Source: Prinsepia uniflora
Lineage: Eukaryota; Streptophyta; Magnoliopsida; Rosales; Rosaceae
DNA: 64,000 nucleotides
Direction: 5' to 3'
NCBI GenBank assembly: GCA_032719365.1
Contig: CM064873.1
Span: 36,805,742-36,869,741 of the forward strand
Position numbers and translations under genes: made by a program. Each line of letters opens with the position of its first letter. Position 1 is the stretch's first letter. The notes under the pieces are model-generated. The model did no database searches, was not told the DNA's origin, and saw only the letters and a list, made by a program, of their open reading frames with translations. This document shows, one piece after another, positions 22,701 to 35,428 of the stretch.

Positions 22701-22854
22701 CATACGTTTGACTTCGGGATGTTTAAATTTTCTCCTGCGTCTGGCATGTAGTTTGGTGGTTTTTCGTGAGGTTACTTTGGTTTTTGTGTCGGGGTGTCAG
22801 ACGGGAGCAGGATTTACCTTAGATTTTGGGATGGAACCGAGGTGGGTCCTGACA
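19769..22854 (+). mobile_element. Full-length plus-strand LTR (3086 bp), 5' LTR of a non-coding element
   Basis: Starts TGTAACGACCCGTCCC and ends GAGGTGGGTCCTGACA. TGTGAGTGGACC (21652-21663) and GGTCCACTCACA (22516-22527) form a perfect 12 bp inverted pair enclosing the TTTAAAG hairpin array (about 22110-22285). A donor-like GCAG/GTAATTTC at 21043 and an acceptor-like TTGCCCTCCAG ending at 22552 are present. PBS-like repeats follow at 22857, so it is a 5' LTR. The preceding 5 bp are GTTAC; the matching duplication was not found. Confidence 0.9.
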
Positions 22855-24451
22855 AAGGTTATTACGCTCAGAGTGAGGTTGTCGCTATCAGAGCGAGGAT
22901 TACCAGTGAGGAACCAGAGCAGTGTACGCATGTGCCTAGGATGTGAGGTCTATATGAGGAACAGCTCGTCATAAACCTGAATGTGAAGGCAATAAAGTAC
23001 GATAGTTAGTAGAAATAAATCATGGAAAGAGGATGTTTCACTCGATATGCCGTACGTCATTGTGATTAGCCCTGAGTGAGGGTTGTATGTGACAGATTGG
23101 CAGTGTTGGACCGATAGTTGGTCGTGGTAGATCAGTGGGGCTGTTGAGACAACCGGGTTCCTCGAGCCCTAATTGTGATGACTTTAGTCGGGGACCATTG
23201 GAGTTTTATGGGTGGATTTGGCGACTTTTTGGAGTCTAGACTATCTGTCGGTCATGTCATGTCAGGGTTGATTTTATCAGAGTAGCGAAGCGGAAGTGTG
23301 GTGGACCCAGCCTTAGTATCGGGTCATTAACCAAGGGAATTGGTGAAGGAAGAGTGTACGAAAAATTTATTTGAAGTTGGAGAGGCCGAAGAGAATCAAT
23401 GCAAGGGTTTAGCTTCGAGAAAAGGATTAAGCATTACAGTAATTATCAGAGGATATTCTTAGTCAGAAGAGGTGACTTCTCTTTTCCATTGGGTTGGCCA
23501 AAACTTCAGGCTTGGCTGCCTATTGGATTGGGCGACTCTTTGTTGCTAGGACCGCAGGGTCAGTCAGATTATGGACCTTACTACAGAGGGCAGTCAGATT
23601 TAGATGAACCCCGATTCGTGTTGGATGGCCTGGATAGGCAAAGCGAGTTGACCTAGAGGGCGAACCTTAGTGAGGATAACCCTAGTTGGAAGTGAGTAAA
23701 GCTATTGGTATGAGAAATACGAGTTAGAAGGTTGTAATTGAGATTGTTAGGAGTTGATGATGTTCGAGGAACGTTAGGTCTTAGTATGGATTGTCAGAGT
23801 GGTTGTACCTAGAGTTGCGGGGTACGAGGGAGGCAAAGTTCCTCTGACCTGAGCTGAGGCGCGTGATTTTTGCTCGCTATGAGCAGAATTCAGGATTGGT
23901 TTATTTCGCACCCGCGTGGCAGTAATGCAAATGATGATAGAGACGAATAATTGGTGATTGGATGAAACGGTATACAGGGACGATGCAGGTACTGGCATAG
24001 GGATTAGTGGTTGATTTGTCAGATATGGTGGTATGTAGAGATTTGGCTTCAGCTCACAACAGGAGTTAATTGTGACTCTTCAGTCGAGCGATACCTCAGG
24101 TGAATAAGGATGTCGACTCAACCTACATCCTTTTGGATGTGCATAAACAGTTATAAATCGACAAGCGATTCTGGTAGTGAGTTAGATTATTGTCGGACAC
24201 GTGGTCATCTGAGTGAGTCGAGAATTTGGGAAGTCTAGTGGTTGGCACCTATGTGGAAGCATATCCAAGTTGGCTTCCTACATGGTTTGATCTTCGAAAT
24301 CGAGAAAAGTTGTGATTGAGACGATGAGAGGAGTGCTTGATTCTGCATTAGAGATGGATATTTCGAAGTTGGTGAAGGAGATTAACATTTTCTGCCCTGC
24401 AACCAATGATGTGGGGTATAACCAGCACGGTGATCATGTATTGGACGGTGG
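22855..24451 (+). mobile_element. Non-coding internal domain, copy 1 (truncated)
   Basis: Follows the LTR at 22854 and opens with PBS-like repeats (ACGCTCAGAGTGAGGTT, CGCTATCAGAGCGAGG). The longest ORF is under 90 aa and no gag or pol motif is seen in any frame. Landmarks shared with copies 2 and 3 include CTCGTCATAAACCTGA, a TTGTATGTGACAG-like stretch and ATTTTCTGCCCTGC. It is cut at 24451 by a minus-strand LTR. The lack of coding over 1.6 kb fits a large non-autonomous (LARD-like) element. Confidence 0.7.
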
Positions 24452-26095
24452 TGACAGGACCCGTCCCAACTGGACTTTGATGACCGTGCCCGGTCCTGCT
24501 CCCGTCTGACAAGTCAACTGAAGTCCCAAAATGACCCTTCAACACCTGTGAGACAAGGGATAACTGGACTGATTTCCGCTCATGCCTCCGCCTCTCGATC
24601 AGCCCCGAACGTCGTGCCACGACCTGGAGGGTCATAAAAACAAAGTTGTGAGTGGACAAAAATAATATCATTTAAAACACATTTCAAAATACCTCATTTA
24701 CCCTCCATTTTATCAAACCATGCATGCATAGGGTAAAACATAAGTTTAACAATCACCGGCTTTCCAGCCAAAGCATATGAACAATATCAAATCCTGGCTT
24801 TCAAGCCAAACATATGAAAACATAATCACCTGGCCACAAAGACCAAAAAGCCGTACTCAATACCAGTACGCCATCATAATCAACATCAAACAGCACTAGT
24901 CACAAGTGCACAATCAATCAATCAATCAATTTGTACTATTCAAAAGTGCACAAACAATCACACGGTCGCATCCGCACTACGCGTAGGCCACCATCTAGCC
25001 ACATTCTTGGGATCAGACACATCTGGGCTCAACCCTCGAGCTAAGTCACATCTGGGCGAACACATCCCCAGGCTCAGACACATCCGAGTGGTACATCCAG
25101 GCTCAGTCGCATCCGAGAAGCCTGGCTTACCATAAAAACAACTCACAATCATATCCCCCAAGCTCTGGTCATCTAGGTGATCCCCTAGCTCCGACCATCT
25201 GGGCACTCAAAATCACAATGAAAACCATCCCGGGATTACATCCCAAAACATGTCAATCAAATCTTTGACTTCAAACCAAGTCAAAATCATTCCCGACTGG
25301 GTCTCAAGCCCAAATACCATTTACACGTAAATCCGTAAAATCTCATTTGAAACATTAAAATAATCCAGAAATCATCCTTGACTTATCAGTTAAATCAAAA
25401 TATCCATTTTGAATCCTTTTTGACTCTGAGCCTAGCCCAAAACATCATTTACACATTTTCTCAAAAAATGTGCCCGAAAGACCGATTAAAATAATCATTA
25501 AATCACAATTAAACAGGAAAAATCATCATGACATCATTGAAATTCAAATCATGCAATCGATCATGTAAAACATTTAACTATGAATGGATAATGGTTTATA
25601 AAACAAACGTCCACTCATACACAGTCCAAACCGCTCGCTTTCAGAGTTGCACACGTTTCCGTAATTTTGGACACTTTCCAGGAATCTCGAATTCTGTCCA
25701 TAATCATTACTTAGGGTCACTAATGACTTAATTAACATCATATTAATTTCCCAAAATTTTCTGGGAATTAATTACGAATTAAAAACGTAACATAAACCTT
25801 CGGACCCTCGCAACAATATCGAAACAGTGTCTAGTTGACTCAAAACCAATGCCAAAATGTTCGTTACATTGCATAGGAAAAAAGTCATGTTGACCTCACC
25901 TCGGGAATCGTGCCCACGTGCCCTCATGGGCCACCGTGAGTGGCTGCGCGTGAAACTCACCTGCCTGCAACAGTGCCCTGCTACAGTGTTCTTCCTCGCC
26001 CGTTTGTCTGGAAAACGGGTCCTGCAACCCGCGAGGTGACCCGGTTCAATTCCTATCAATTCTGCATCCATTTTGAAAATTGAACCGTCCATTAG
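24452..26095 (-). mobile_element. Minus-strand LTR, left part, interrupted by a solo LTR
   Basis: Starts TGACAGGACCCGTCCC. It contains TTGTGAGTGGAC near 24646 and GTCCACTCATACACAGTCC near 25608. A short AATC microsatellite is at about 24913-24931. The middle carries minus-strand hairpin units (GGGTCTCAAGCCC). It is interrupted after ATTAG at 26095 and resumes at 29106. Confidence 0.85.
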
Positions 26096-29000
26096 TGTGA
26101 TGACCCGTCCCGAATTAACGGGATAAATTAAGAATTAATGACAAATTATCGAGACTAATTAGAGATTAGATGAGGATTAACGGACGTTCAGGCGAAATGA
26201 CGATTTTGCCCCTGGAATGGGCGAATCATTGACTTTTCATTCAGGCGGTCAAATGGACTCTGGCCGATGACTGTGACATAATTCGGGACGTCACGAGTTC
26301 ATAGGTAGGCGGCACGTCGAATTCGAACGTTCGACGGTGAAGTTACGGTTCACAGATGTCTGAAAGTACTATTGTGCATTTTACGAGACGATGGACTTTT
26401 GGACTTAAGCGGGGCCCATATATTTATGTACTACCCAATGGATGAGTGACAAGTGTCACCCATCCACTGGACACCATTTTCCCTTCATGCATATCCCTTC
26501 CCTTGTTCTTCATCGATCATTTTCTCCTTTTCCAAAAAAAACCCGATCTCACCATCCCAAACCAATCCAACCCTTCCCACCTAATCATACCTTTGAGGAC
26601 CAGAGAGTGTTGGGAGGACTTGTGAATGCTGGTGGCAAGCCAGGAACAACGCCGCCGTGGACGGCGGCCATGGACCCGAGAAAGTACCCGGTTAGGCCCA
26701 ATTTCCATTTTAATTCAATTTTTACGTTATGGTTGACTTTTGGGTGATTAGGAGATATTTATTAGGTTGCTCTGATGATTCTAAGATGATTTAGAAGGGT
26801 GTTTCACGGCTAAGGAAGCCTAGGAAAATTCTAAAAATCTTGGACCGAGGGGTTCAAAATCAAACCGTGGGTTTTAGGGTGTTTTGGTTAGTTCTTTTGA
26901 TTTGAATTGATAGAAAAAATCAAAATAGGAAGATTCGAATCGAAAATGAAAAGATTGGATGAAAAATGAAGGAGGAAACTGGCCGGACCGGTCACGCCGA
27001 TCTAGCTGGACCGGACTGCACAAGAAAACCGGTCTCGATCGGTTTGATCGCTGGGGAAGAAGATGAACAGTCCTGGCGCGTGAGGCCCACGCGCAGGACG
27101 TTCTTGGGGCGCGTGAGGGCCCGTGCTCCCTCCTTTGGGGAAAGTACCAACATGTAACTTTATCTATTCTATGTAACTAACATTTTGGGACTAGTTTCGT
27201 GTCAATCGGACATCATTTCGATATAGTTCGAGTTGTCCGAAGGTTTAGGTTCGCGTTTAAAAATAGATAGAAATTCCGGAAAATTACGGGGTTTAAGTGA
27301 GGGGTTATATAAGTAGTCAGTAACCCTCTAAATTAATATGGACAGGTTCAGGAATCCCGGAGGCGACGTTTGGCCCGGGAGACGCTTATGGCACGTGTAT
27401 CGAGGTGCAGCTTTAGACGGTCTGTGAGTGGACCCTTCTTTCAAACTTGATGCATGCATAAATGTTTTATAAGTTTTTAAATACATGGTTTGTGATGCCA
27501 TGAGTGCATTTGTTTGTGGTAGCCTAGGATTTACGTATTTGCACGTATTTCGAGATATCTGGTTTTGTACGATGCTTATACATGCTAGGTTTTCAATGAG
27601 GGTTTAATTATTTGGTTTTGGATTTGGAAATATAAAATTAGGCACAAGACCCATGTGATTTACGAACTCTTGGACTTGGAGTCCATTTGATTTGATGAGA
27701 AATCGGACCGAGGGTCCATTTGAGTTATACGATCGGACCGAGGGTCTAGTTGATTTATGATCCGGGCTTGAGGCCTATTTGGTTGTAATATCGGGCTGGA
27801 GGCCCATTTGACTGTAGTATCGGGCTTGAGGCCCTATTGGTTGTGAAATTGGGTTTGAGGCATTGTTGATTTGTGGTTTCGGGCTTAGGGCCCAGTTAGC
27901 TGTGGTATCGGGCTTAAGGCCCAATTGATTGTGAAATTGGGCTTGAGTCCCAGTTCAGTTTGTGAAATGAGAATTCGGGCATGAGACCCTGTTAAACTGT
28001 GGATTTAGGCCGAGGCCTGTGAAATTGATTTGAATTGGATTCGAGGAATCCCGTTGAGATGAATCGGGTATGAGACCCAGTTGAAATGTGTTTTGAGAAC
28101 GAAAGAAAGAGATTTGAAAATGAATATGAACCCTCCACGTGATTATATGGTCTCCTCCAGACGTCGACCTAGAGAGTCACAATCCACAGACCAGAATGGG
28201 TATCCCCATAGGGATCCCGTTCCAGGAGTGGGGGTTACAATTTATGATGTAGTCCCGGACTAGATTCTGGGGAGATGATCGGGCTAGGTCCGAAGATAGA
28301 GCCTCCGAGATGGAGAATTCTTGGGAGAAGACTCCGAGTGAGACCCCGAGTAGTGTGCACACTAGTATAAAGATGATATCGTGACTTTTATCGGGGATGT
28401 GTTCCCTAGGGGTTGTGTTCCCCAAGTTGCCATCTTCTCGGAAGTGCAGCGGATAGGTTATACGTATGTTGATACGTATGAGGTTTTATGAAAGTGATTT
28501 GGGGGCGGAGACCCCGTGTTCCATGTTTTATATTTCGGAAAGTGGTTTGTATGTTTTAGTACTTCATTGAGAATGGTTTTAGGCTGAGTTCCCACATGTA
28601 TGGTTTTATGGTTTTAAGGTTGTGATTTCGGGTCGGGGACCCAAATGGAATTATGGTTCATGACGGTTTATGGGAACCGGCATAAACCCTTGAAAGGTTT
28701 TTATGGGTCGTGACGGTTTATGGGAACCGGGCATGAACCCCTGAATGATTTTGAGAATATGTTTGATAAATGAAATAGTTTTATGAACGTTTTGATAAAC
28801 GGTTTTTGAATGCGCGCATATGCTTATAGTGAAGGGATAAATGTCTTTATGTGAAAATGTTTTAATGAAAATATAATTTTTGTCCACTCACGACTTTTGA
28901 TGTTTTAAAGCCCTTCAGGTTGATCGCGGATGCGAGCTGTAGCAGATACGAGGCATCACACTCCTCCTCCTACGATCCTGGCGTGCTCTGGAAGCCGCGG

Positions 29001-29100
29001 TGAGGGCTAGATTGGAATTTTCCCTAGTCTGACACTTCGTGTTAGACGGAATCAGGTGCGTCCTAAGTTAATCCCAGGGGATTTGGGACGGGTCCTGACA
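26096..29100 (+). mobile_element. Solo LTR (3005 bp), target duplication ATTAG
   Basis: Starts TGTGATGACCCGTCCCG and ends GGGACGGGTCCTGACA. ATTAG occurs at 26091-26095 and 29101-29105. CTGTGAGTGGAC (27422) and GTCCACTCAC (28882) form the conserved inverted pair around the hairpin array (27631-28085). Two GGTTTATGGGAACCGG units lie at about 28660-28735. No PBS or internal region is present. Confidence 0.93.
27631..28085 (+). repeat. Tandem array of about 14 covarying micro-hairpins
   Basis: Units of ~30 bp built on GGACT-TGG-AGTCC, GGACC-GAG-GGTCC, GGGCT-GGA-GGCCC, GGGCT-TGA-GGCCC and GGGCT-TAG-GGCCC, followed by CATTTG- or CAGTTG-like spacers. The GGGCT units pair T with G, a wobble possible only in sense-strand RNA or DNA. 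A few units are degenerate. Confidence 0.85.
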
Positions 29101-29105
29101 ATTAG

Positions 29106-29270
29106 CATCGAAATAGGCTTAATTAAGGATCTGTAAACTCAATTTGTATCAAACTTACCTTAATCCTTTTAATTCGAACTCGACCTTTGAAGAACATCGA
29201 ACACTGTTCATCGTCCAATCTCCACAAATTCTCATTGTTTTCCTTCAATTGATTCATCAAGGAGCTTCGT
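29106..29270 (-). mobile_element. Minus-strand LTR, short continuation
   Basis: Continuation of the 24452 LTR after the ATTAG duplication. It is cut after 165 bp by another minus-strand LTR at 29271. The tail CCTTCAATTGATTCATC resembles the equivalent stretch near 15930. Confidence 0.75.
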
Positions 29271-32004
29271 TAATAGGACCGCCCCCGAAGGGACATTGAT
29301 AACCGTGCCCGGTCCTGCTCCCGTCTGGCAAGTCGGCTGAAGTTCCCAAATTACCCTCAGTACTTGCCAAACAATGGATAGCCACACACGTACTCTCTCA
29401 TGCCTATGCCTCTCGATCAGCCTCTATCAACGCGCCACGACCTGGAGGGTCAATAAAAACACAAAAGGTGTGAGAGGACAAAAATGAATCAGTTATAAAA
29501 CAGTTACAGAAAGACATTTCTACCCTCCACCTAAAATCAATGCATGCATTCGAAAATCATTTCACAATCCATTTCATTTCCAATATGAGAAAACCGCGTA
29601 TGAAAATCAAAATCATTTTCCTTTTCTTAACCTTCTGGTCTTAGCCTGCAATCATAAACACAGGGTCTCCGCCCAAAATCATGAATCAATCCAAGTACGG
29701 AACATAATCCAAAAATCCATCAAAACCACATAAACCAGGCCACTACCCAACACATCCGAAAATATCAGAAATCAACAATAAACCACAAGTCAATCAGTTT
29801 TGCTGGATATCAATTACCGAGTCTTTAAACTCAAAGGCCTTCCTGGGATATCAACGAGTCTTTAAACTCAGAACATAATTAATAGGCATCGAGGGGTATC
29901 ACAATAACCGAGTCTTTAAACTCAATCCGGGTCTTTAAACCCAATCCGGGCCCGCGCCCGTCATCAATTAACCGAGTCTTTAAACTCAAAACATGATCCA
30001 ACAATAGCACCGGGTCTTTAAACCCAAAACCATTTGTATATCACAACAATCCAGGGTTCATCGTGATCCAAATTCCAAAACAAATCCGAAATCACATTTT
30101 GTCATAATAGGACTTATGTCCGAATTTCACATTCAAATCCCCAAACATATCCGTCATCCATTCTCGAATTCGAATTCGGAATAATGATTCCTTAAGCTAG
30201 CATCCGAAATAACCATTCCGAACCCAAATCCGAAAATCCATTTTCACGTTTCCAAAATCCGAATCTCGTTCATCAAAATTACTTTTATGCCCTGGGCATC
30301 AAGCCCGAAATCACCCTTTCCAAAATCCGTTTTAAATCTTTGAAATCATTTCAAATCCCAAAGTCAAATCAAATCACATTTCAAATTCCAAAGTCAAGGC
30401 ATCAAAACCATGATCAAAACACAATATACTCAAAATCTCGTAAAATGCTCAAAACTGTAATAATCTCGAAATACGTGTCAAAACCGTAAGTCATACTCAC
30501 AATCATAATCAAAACATCCTCAAAACATGACACACATAAATCATATGAAATCGTTCATCAAACCATCACCAAGGCATGAGAGAAATCATAGTCTCGAAAT
30601 ACGTGCAATTACGTATGTCATATCAAAATACGTATAAATACGAAAATCGTAATTATCTCAAGTCATAATCAGAATCATAGAAATCATAGAAACATTTATG
30701 CATGCATTAAATTTTAGAAATCAAAGTCCACTCACACACCCTCCATAACGCTCGTTTTTGCCCCGCACGCGTTTCCATAATTTCCGACATTTTTCAAGAA
30801 TCTCGAATCCTGTCCAAAAACATTCCTCAGTGTCACTAAGGACTCAAATAACATCATACTAATTTCCCATAATTTTCTGGGAATTAAATATTAATTAAAA
30901 ACGTAACATAACCCTCTGGACCCTCGAAATAATATCGAAACGGTGTCCGATTAACTCGAAACCAACGCTAAAATGTTCGTTACATTACATATGACAAAAG
31001 TCGTGTTGAACTCACCTTGAGAATCGGGCCCACGTGCCTCCACGCGCCGCCATGAGTGGCTGCGCGTGAAACTCACTCGCCTGCTACAGTTGTCTTCCTC
31101 ACCCGACTCGCCTGGTAAACGGGTCTGCGACCCGCGTGTTCGACCCTATTCAATTCCTGCCACATTCCACTTAATTTCCTTAATTAATCCATCATGTAGA
31201 ATCGAAATACACTTAATTAAGGGTCTGTAGTATTCATTCCAATCATCACGGCCTAAAACCAACTTAATTGAACTCAAGTTCTAATCAAGGTTCATTGTCC
31301 CAGTTTCACTAAACAGTCACTGGTTTCATCAATTGATTAGTTAAGGAGCATCGTAGACTTACTATAGAGATGATTTTGTGACCAATTCCATTAAAACATA
31401 CCTCCAAATTCACGACTCAATGGTCGATTTCCTGGAATCCCGTTGTGTCTGTCCATGGCTCCAAGGGCTTCGAAGCTTGCAACTCTTGATTTGGATCGAC
31501 TCATTAAGGTTCCAGAAGACTTATTCGAGCCTCAATTTGGCTTGGGCTACCCTCTAGGTCAAAATCGAATTCTCACTCTCTCAAGGACCCGTTTCGGATT
31601 TTGAGCTCCCCTCTCACCATTTTCATCCCATTCCTTCCTCTCTCAATCTCCAAACTCTGCTCTCCCTCTCTTCATTCTGTTTTAGCACTCAATGTCCACT
31701 CAAATGGTCTTGGGAAGTTGATCAAACGTGGGAAACCACCTCTGTTTCTCTAGTTCCAACAGCACCAAGCATTAGAGAATTCAACCCGTGCTCTGCCTTT
31801 AGCACACCCATGTTTCCCACTCAGCCCATCCATCTACAATCTAACCTCTCACAGTGACAATTGTCACTTGATTTTGTTAAACAAATCTCTTAACAAATTA
31901 AACAATTCACACAACAACCCACCACGGCTGATTTCAAACTGTACCCTTAAAATGACCATTTTACCTTTCCTTCACCAAATTACCAAAATGCCCCTCACGC
32001 TTCT
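29271..32004 (-). mobile_element. Minus-strand LTR, truncated by the next insertion
   Basis: Begins TAATAGGACCGCCCCCGAAG, a decayed form of TGACAGGACC. It contains GTGTGAGAGGAC near 29468, a TTTAAAG array on the minus strand (about 29815-30030), GTCCACTCACACACCCTCC near 30727, and late LTR landmarks down to ACCAAAATGCCCCTC at 31985. A plus-strand LTR starts at 32005 and the remaining ~250 bp are not seen. Confidence 0.83.
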
Positions 32005-34821
32005 TGTAACGACCCATCCCGTAATTCGGGATTAGATTACGGACTAATCATGATTAGCAGAGTTAATCGGTGATTATTTGGGCGAACTCGGACGAACGGT
32101 GCAAAATGACCGTTTTGCCCCTAGTCGTGGGCAAAACTTTGACTTTTTATTCAGACGGTCAAATGGACCTTGACCTATGACCGTGACGTAGTTTGGGACG
32201 TCACGAGTTCATAGACAGGCGGCACGTTCGATTCCGACGTTCATGGCGAAAGTTATGACGTTCGGATGTCCAGGGGCATTTCCGTAATTTGGACGAAATA
32301 AGGGAAAATGTTGACTTTTGACCGGGAGTTCCGATGGCCGAGGGACAAGGACCTTTAGGAAGGTCTCGATGCCCTGAGTCCGTAGACAGGCGACACACAT
32401 CAATCGGAGTTCGGATGACAAAGTTACGGGCCTGGATGCGTGAGGGGCATTTTGGTAATTTTTTGCACAGGGGCAGAATTGTAATTTCACAGGGTATTGT
32501 TTGAACGGTTACTGTAGCATCCGTAAATGGGAAACACGATCAGTGCACAGGTGAATTGTTTATGCTTGAATTGGAACTGATTATGGGCTAAAGTGTATTC
32601 AATTGATAATGGGTGTGTAAGTGGGAGGCATTGGCTGCAGGAGGAGCGTGCACGGGCATGGCTGGTGTCTCTGAGGCCGGATGAAACAGAGGACTGTTCC
32701 CCACACTCGATCAGCCGTCCCAAGGCCAAAACTGAGTGATTTGTAAGCGGAAAGAGAGTTAAGGGGATGAGAGGAGTATTCTGAGATGGAGAGAGGAGGA
32801 AAATGAGAGGAAACGGTGAGGGAGTGTTATGAAAACCCGAACTGGTACTGTGTGAAATTCAAATTCGAACTTCCAGTTTTAGGCCAGCCCATGACTAATT
32901 GAAGACTGATTGAGCTTCCTGGAACCTTCACGAGTCGATCCAGCCCAAATATGGCCATTTTCGAGGCTCCTGGAGCCGTGCACAGATGTGGTGGATGGCC
33001 GGAAAATCCAAGCTTGGAGTCGTGATGATTGAGGTTAGTTCTCGTGAAATTACTTGTGTAATCATCCTTATAATGAGCATACGAAGTTTCCCAACTGATT
33101 AATTGAGAGAAACTCAGACTGTGGAATGAATGGGGACTTTGGACCCGATTAGGACCCGTATTCGACTGAGCTGGTTTAGGGCCATGTCGTTGTGAATGAG
33201 TAAAACAGAACTTAAATTAGGTCCATTACGATGCTATTTGAGAGTTTAATTGAAGGAATTAAGTGGATATTCACAGGGATTGAACCGGGTTGTCACGCGG
33301 GTTGCAGGACCCGTTTGCAGAGGAAACGGGTAAGGAAGACGACTGTTCACCGTTACTGTAGCTGGCGCGTGACGGCCCGTGGGCACAAATCCCGAGGTAC
33401 GGTCAACAAGAATTTTATCCTATACATTATAACGAACATTTTAGCGTTGGTTCCGTGTCATTCAGATTCCGTTCGGATGTTGTTCGGGATGTCCGAAGGT
33501 TCTAAGTTGGGTTTAAAAATATTTAAAAATTCGGGAAAATTACGGGACTTGAATGGGATGTTATTGGGGAGGTTAGTAACCCTCTAATGTGATTTGAACA
33601 GGTTCGGGAGTCCCGGTGTTAGTAACGAGGCCCGGGAAGGCCGGTTGCACGCGTATCGAGGCGCTCGGTTAAGCGGTCTGTGAGTGGACATTTGGTTTTT
33701 ATAAATTCTATGCATGCATAACTGTTTCATGATTTTTATAATTGTGATTATATGATTTATTTTGGATGTCAGTGAATTTATATGATTTCACGCATTTCGA
33801 GGCGATTTACGGGTTTGCGCGTAAATCGAGATTTTCTGGATTTGCATTGATTTCCATAATTGTGGTTGGATATGATTTTATGAGACAGTCACGGAATTGG
33901 TTAAGTGAATTCGGGCCAGGGGCCCAGTTGTTTTATATATGTGATTTCGGGATGCTTCTCGGAAAACGGATCGTGAGGGATCCTGTTTGATTGTGTCTTA
34001 TAAAATAGTTTGGGTTTAAAGACCCGGGTGCCATTGCTGGAGCACATTTTGAGTTTAAAGACTCGGTTAATTGATGACGGGGGCGGGCCCGGAAATTGGG
34101 TTTAAAGACCCGGATTGAGTTTAAAGACTCGTGAGTTTAAAGACTCGGTTATTGTGATACCTCAGAGGCCTATTGACTATATTTTGAGTTTAAAGACTCG
34201 TTGATATCCCGGGAAGGCCTGTTTATGTGCATGGTTTTGAGTTTAAAGACTCGGGCGCACTTAATCTAGCAAATGTGTGTGATTACAGTTTTTCACTGGT
34301 TTTGGGCAGTGACCCGGATGAACTGGATTTGATGAGTTTTGGGATTGAGTTCCCGTGTCTAAGATTTGTTTATGAAGTATTGTTGATTTCTGATAGTTGA
34401 AATGTGTTGGGGCAGTGGCCCGGTTTATGAGACTTGATGAATTGGGGTTATGATGGGTTTCCGGATTTGATTGATGGTTTCCGGGCTAAGGCCCTAATGG
34501 TTATTTCTAATAAATGTTTGATTACCCGTTTTTGATGCATGCATACGTTTTTACTGAGGGGCATAAATGTCTTATAAAATGTTTTTAATGAACTTGTTTA
34601 TTTTCGTCCACTCACAGCTTTTGGTTTTTCGTGCCCTTCAGGTTGATCCCGGATGCAACTGCAGCAGGGGACCAGGACATTGCATGCCTCCTCCATCGAT
34701 CTTTGCGCACTCTGGATGCCCGTAGGGGCAATGGCGTCGGGTTATCCCTTGTCTGACACTTCGTGTCAGACGGGAGCAAGTCACATCCCGGGGGGGGGGG
34801 GGATTGGGATGGGTCGTGTCA
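32005..34821 (+). mobile_element. Full-length plus-strand 5' LTR (2817 bp)
   Basis: Starts TGTAACGACCCATCCCG and ends GGGATGGGTCGTGTCA, followed by a PBS-like sequence. CTGTGAGTGGAC (33678-33689) and GTCCACTCACAG (34606-34617) pair perfectly and enclose the TTTAAAG array (about 34010-34255). The terminal hairpin with arms GTCTGACAC and GTGTCAGAC lies at 34751-34771. A G-run of about 13 lies near 34790. Confidence 0.9.
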
Positions 34822-35295
34822 GCTGGGTATTAGAGCAGGTTTTCTCTTTTTTGCGCGCAGGTCGAGGATGTGATGTCCCTTGTAGGCTGCAATTCGTCAT
34901 CAACCTGATAGTTAGGGTAGTCAGATGGATGGTTGGCAGGATTGGATCCCGATCAGTGGATAGTGTACGATTGGCCTGATACGCCGTGCGTTAATGCAAT
35001 TCAACCCAAGCGGGGTTGTGTACGATGAACTCGTAATGTGGGACCATAGGTTCGGTCATATTGTAATGGATTGTTGTGCTGATGGGCACAACTGGGTTCG
35101 AGAAACCCCATTTGAGTGGTAATTTTGGGAAATGCGAAACTCGGTTGAGTGATGGTCTGAAATATGGACCCTAGTAGGATTGGCTAGTGTACAGGGAGTT
35201 GGTACATCGGAGTTAGCCGATGACCTTCGTGGTGGAACCCACGTTGAGCTGATGATTGGGTTGGATTTGACGTCTATACGATGTTGGGACCGCGG
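34822..35295 (+). mobile_element. Non-coding internal domain, copy 2, first part
   Basis: Contains GCAGGTCGAGGATGTGATGT and CGTCATCAACCTGATAGTTA, matching the reverse complement of 55080-55180 in copy 3. No ORF is recognised. Solo LTR D is inserted after CGCGG at 35295. Confidence 0.75.
34824..34843 (+). other. Diverged primer-binding site
   Basis: TGGGTATTAGAGCAGGTTTT differs from the family TTGGTATCAGAGCATAGG by a few bases, and lies two bases after the LTR end. It is presumably for initiator tRNA-Met; decay or a family variant could explain the changes. Confidence 0.6.
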
Positions 35296-35428
35296 TGTAA
35301 CAACCCGTCCCGAGAGCCGGGATTAGTAGTGTGATTAAGGTGGGATTAGTGAGGTTTATTGGTGGTTAGGTGGTCCCGATAGGTCCGTAAGCTTAGCATG
35401 ACGATTTTGCCCCTAACCTGGGCAAAAA
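35296..35428 (+). mobile_element. Solo LTR 'D', left part
   Basis: First 133 bp of LTR D, starting TGTAACAACCCGTCCCG after CGCGG at 35291-35295. It is interrupted by LTR E after the A-run at 35424-35428. Confidence 0.92.

Noticed and set aside
22855..24451. Decayed host gene between LTRs
   Set aside because: The sequence follows an LTR end, opens with PBS-like units and matches two other inter-LTR interiors in the window.
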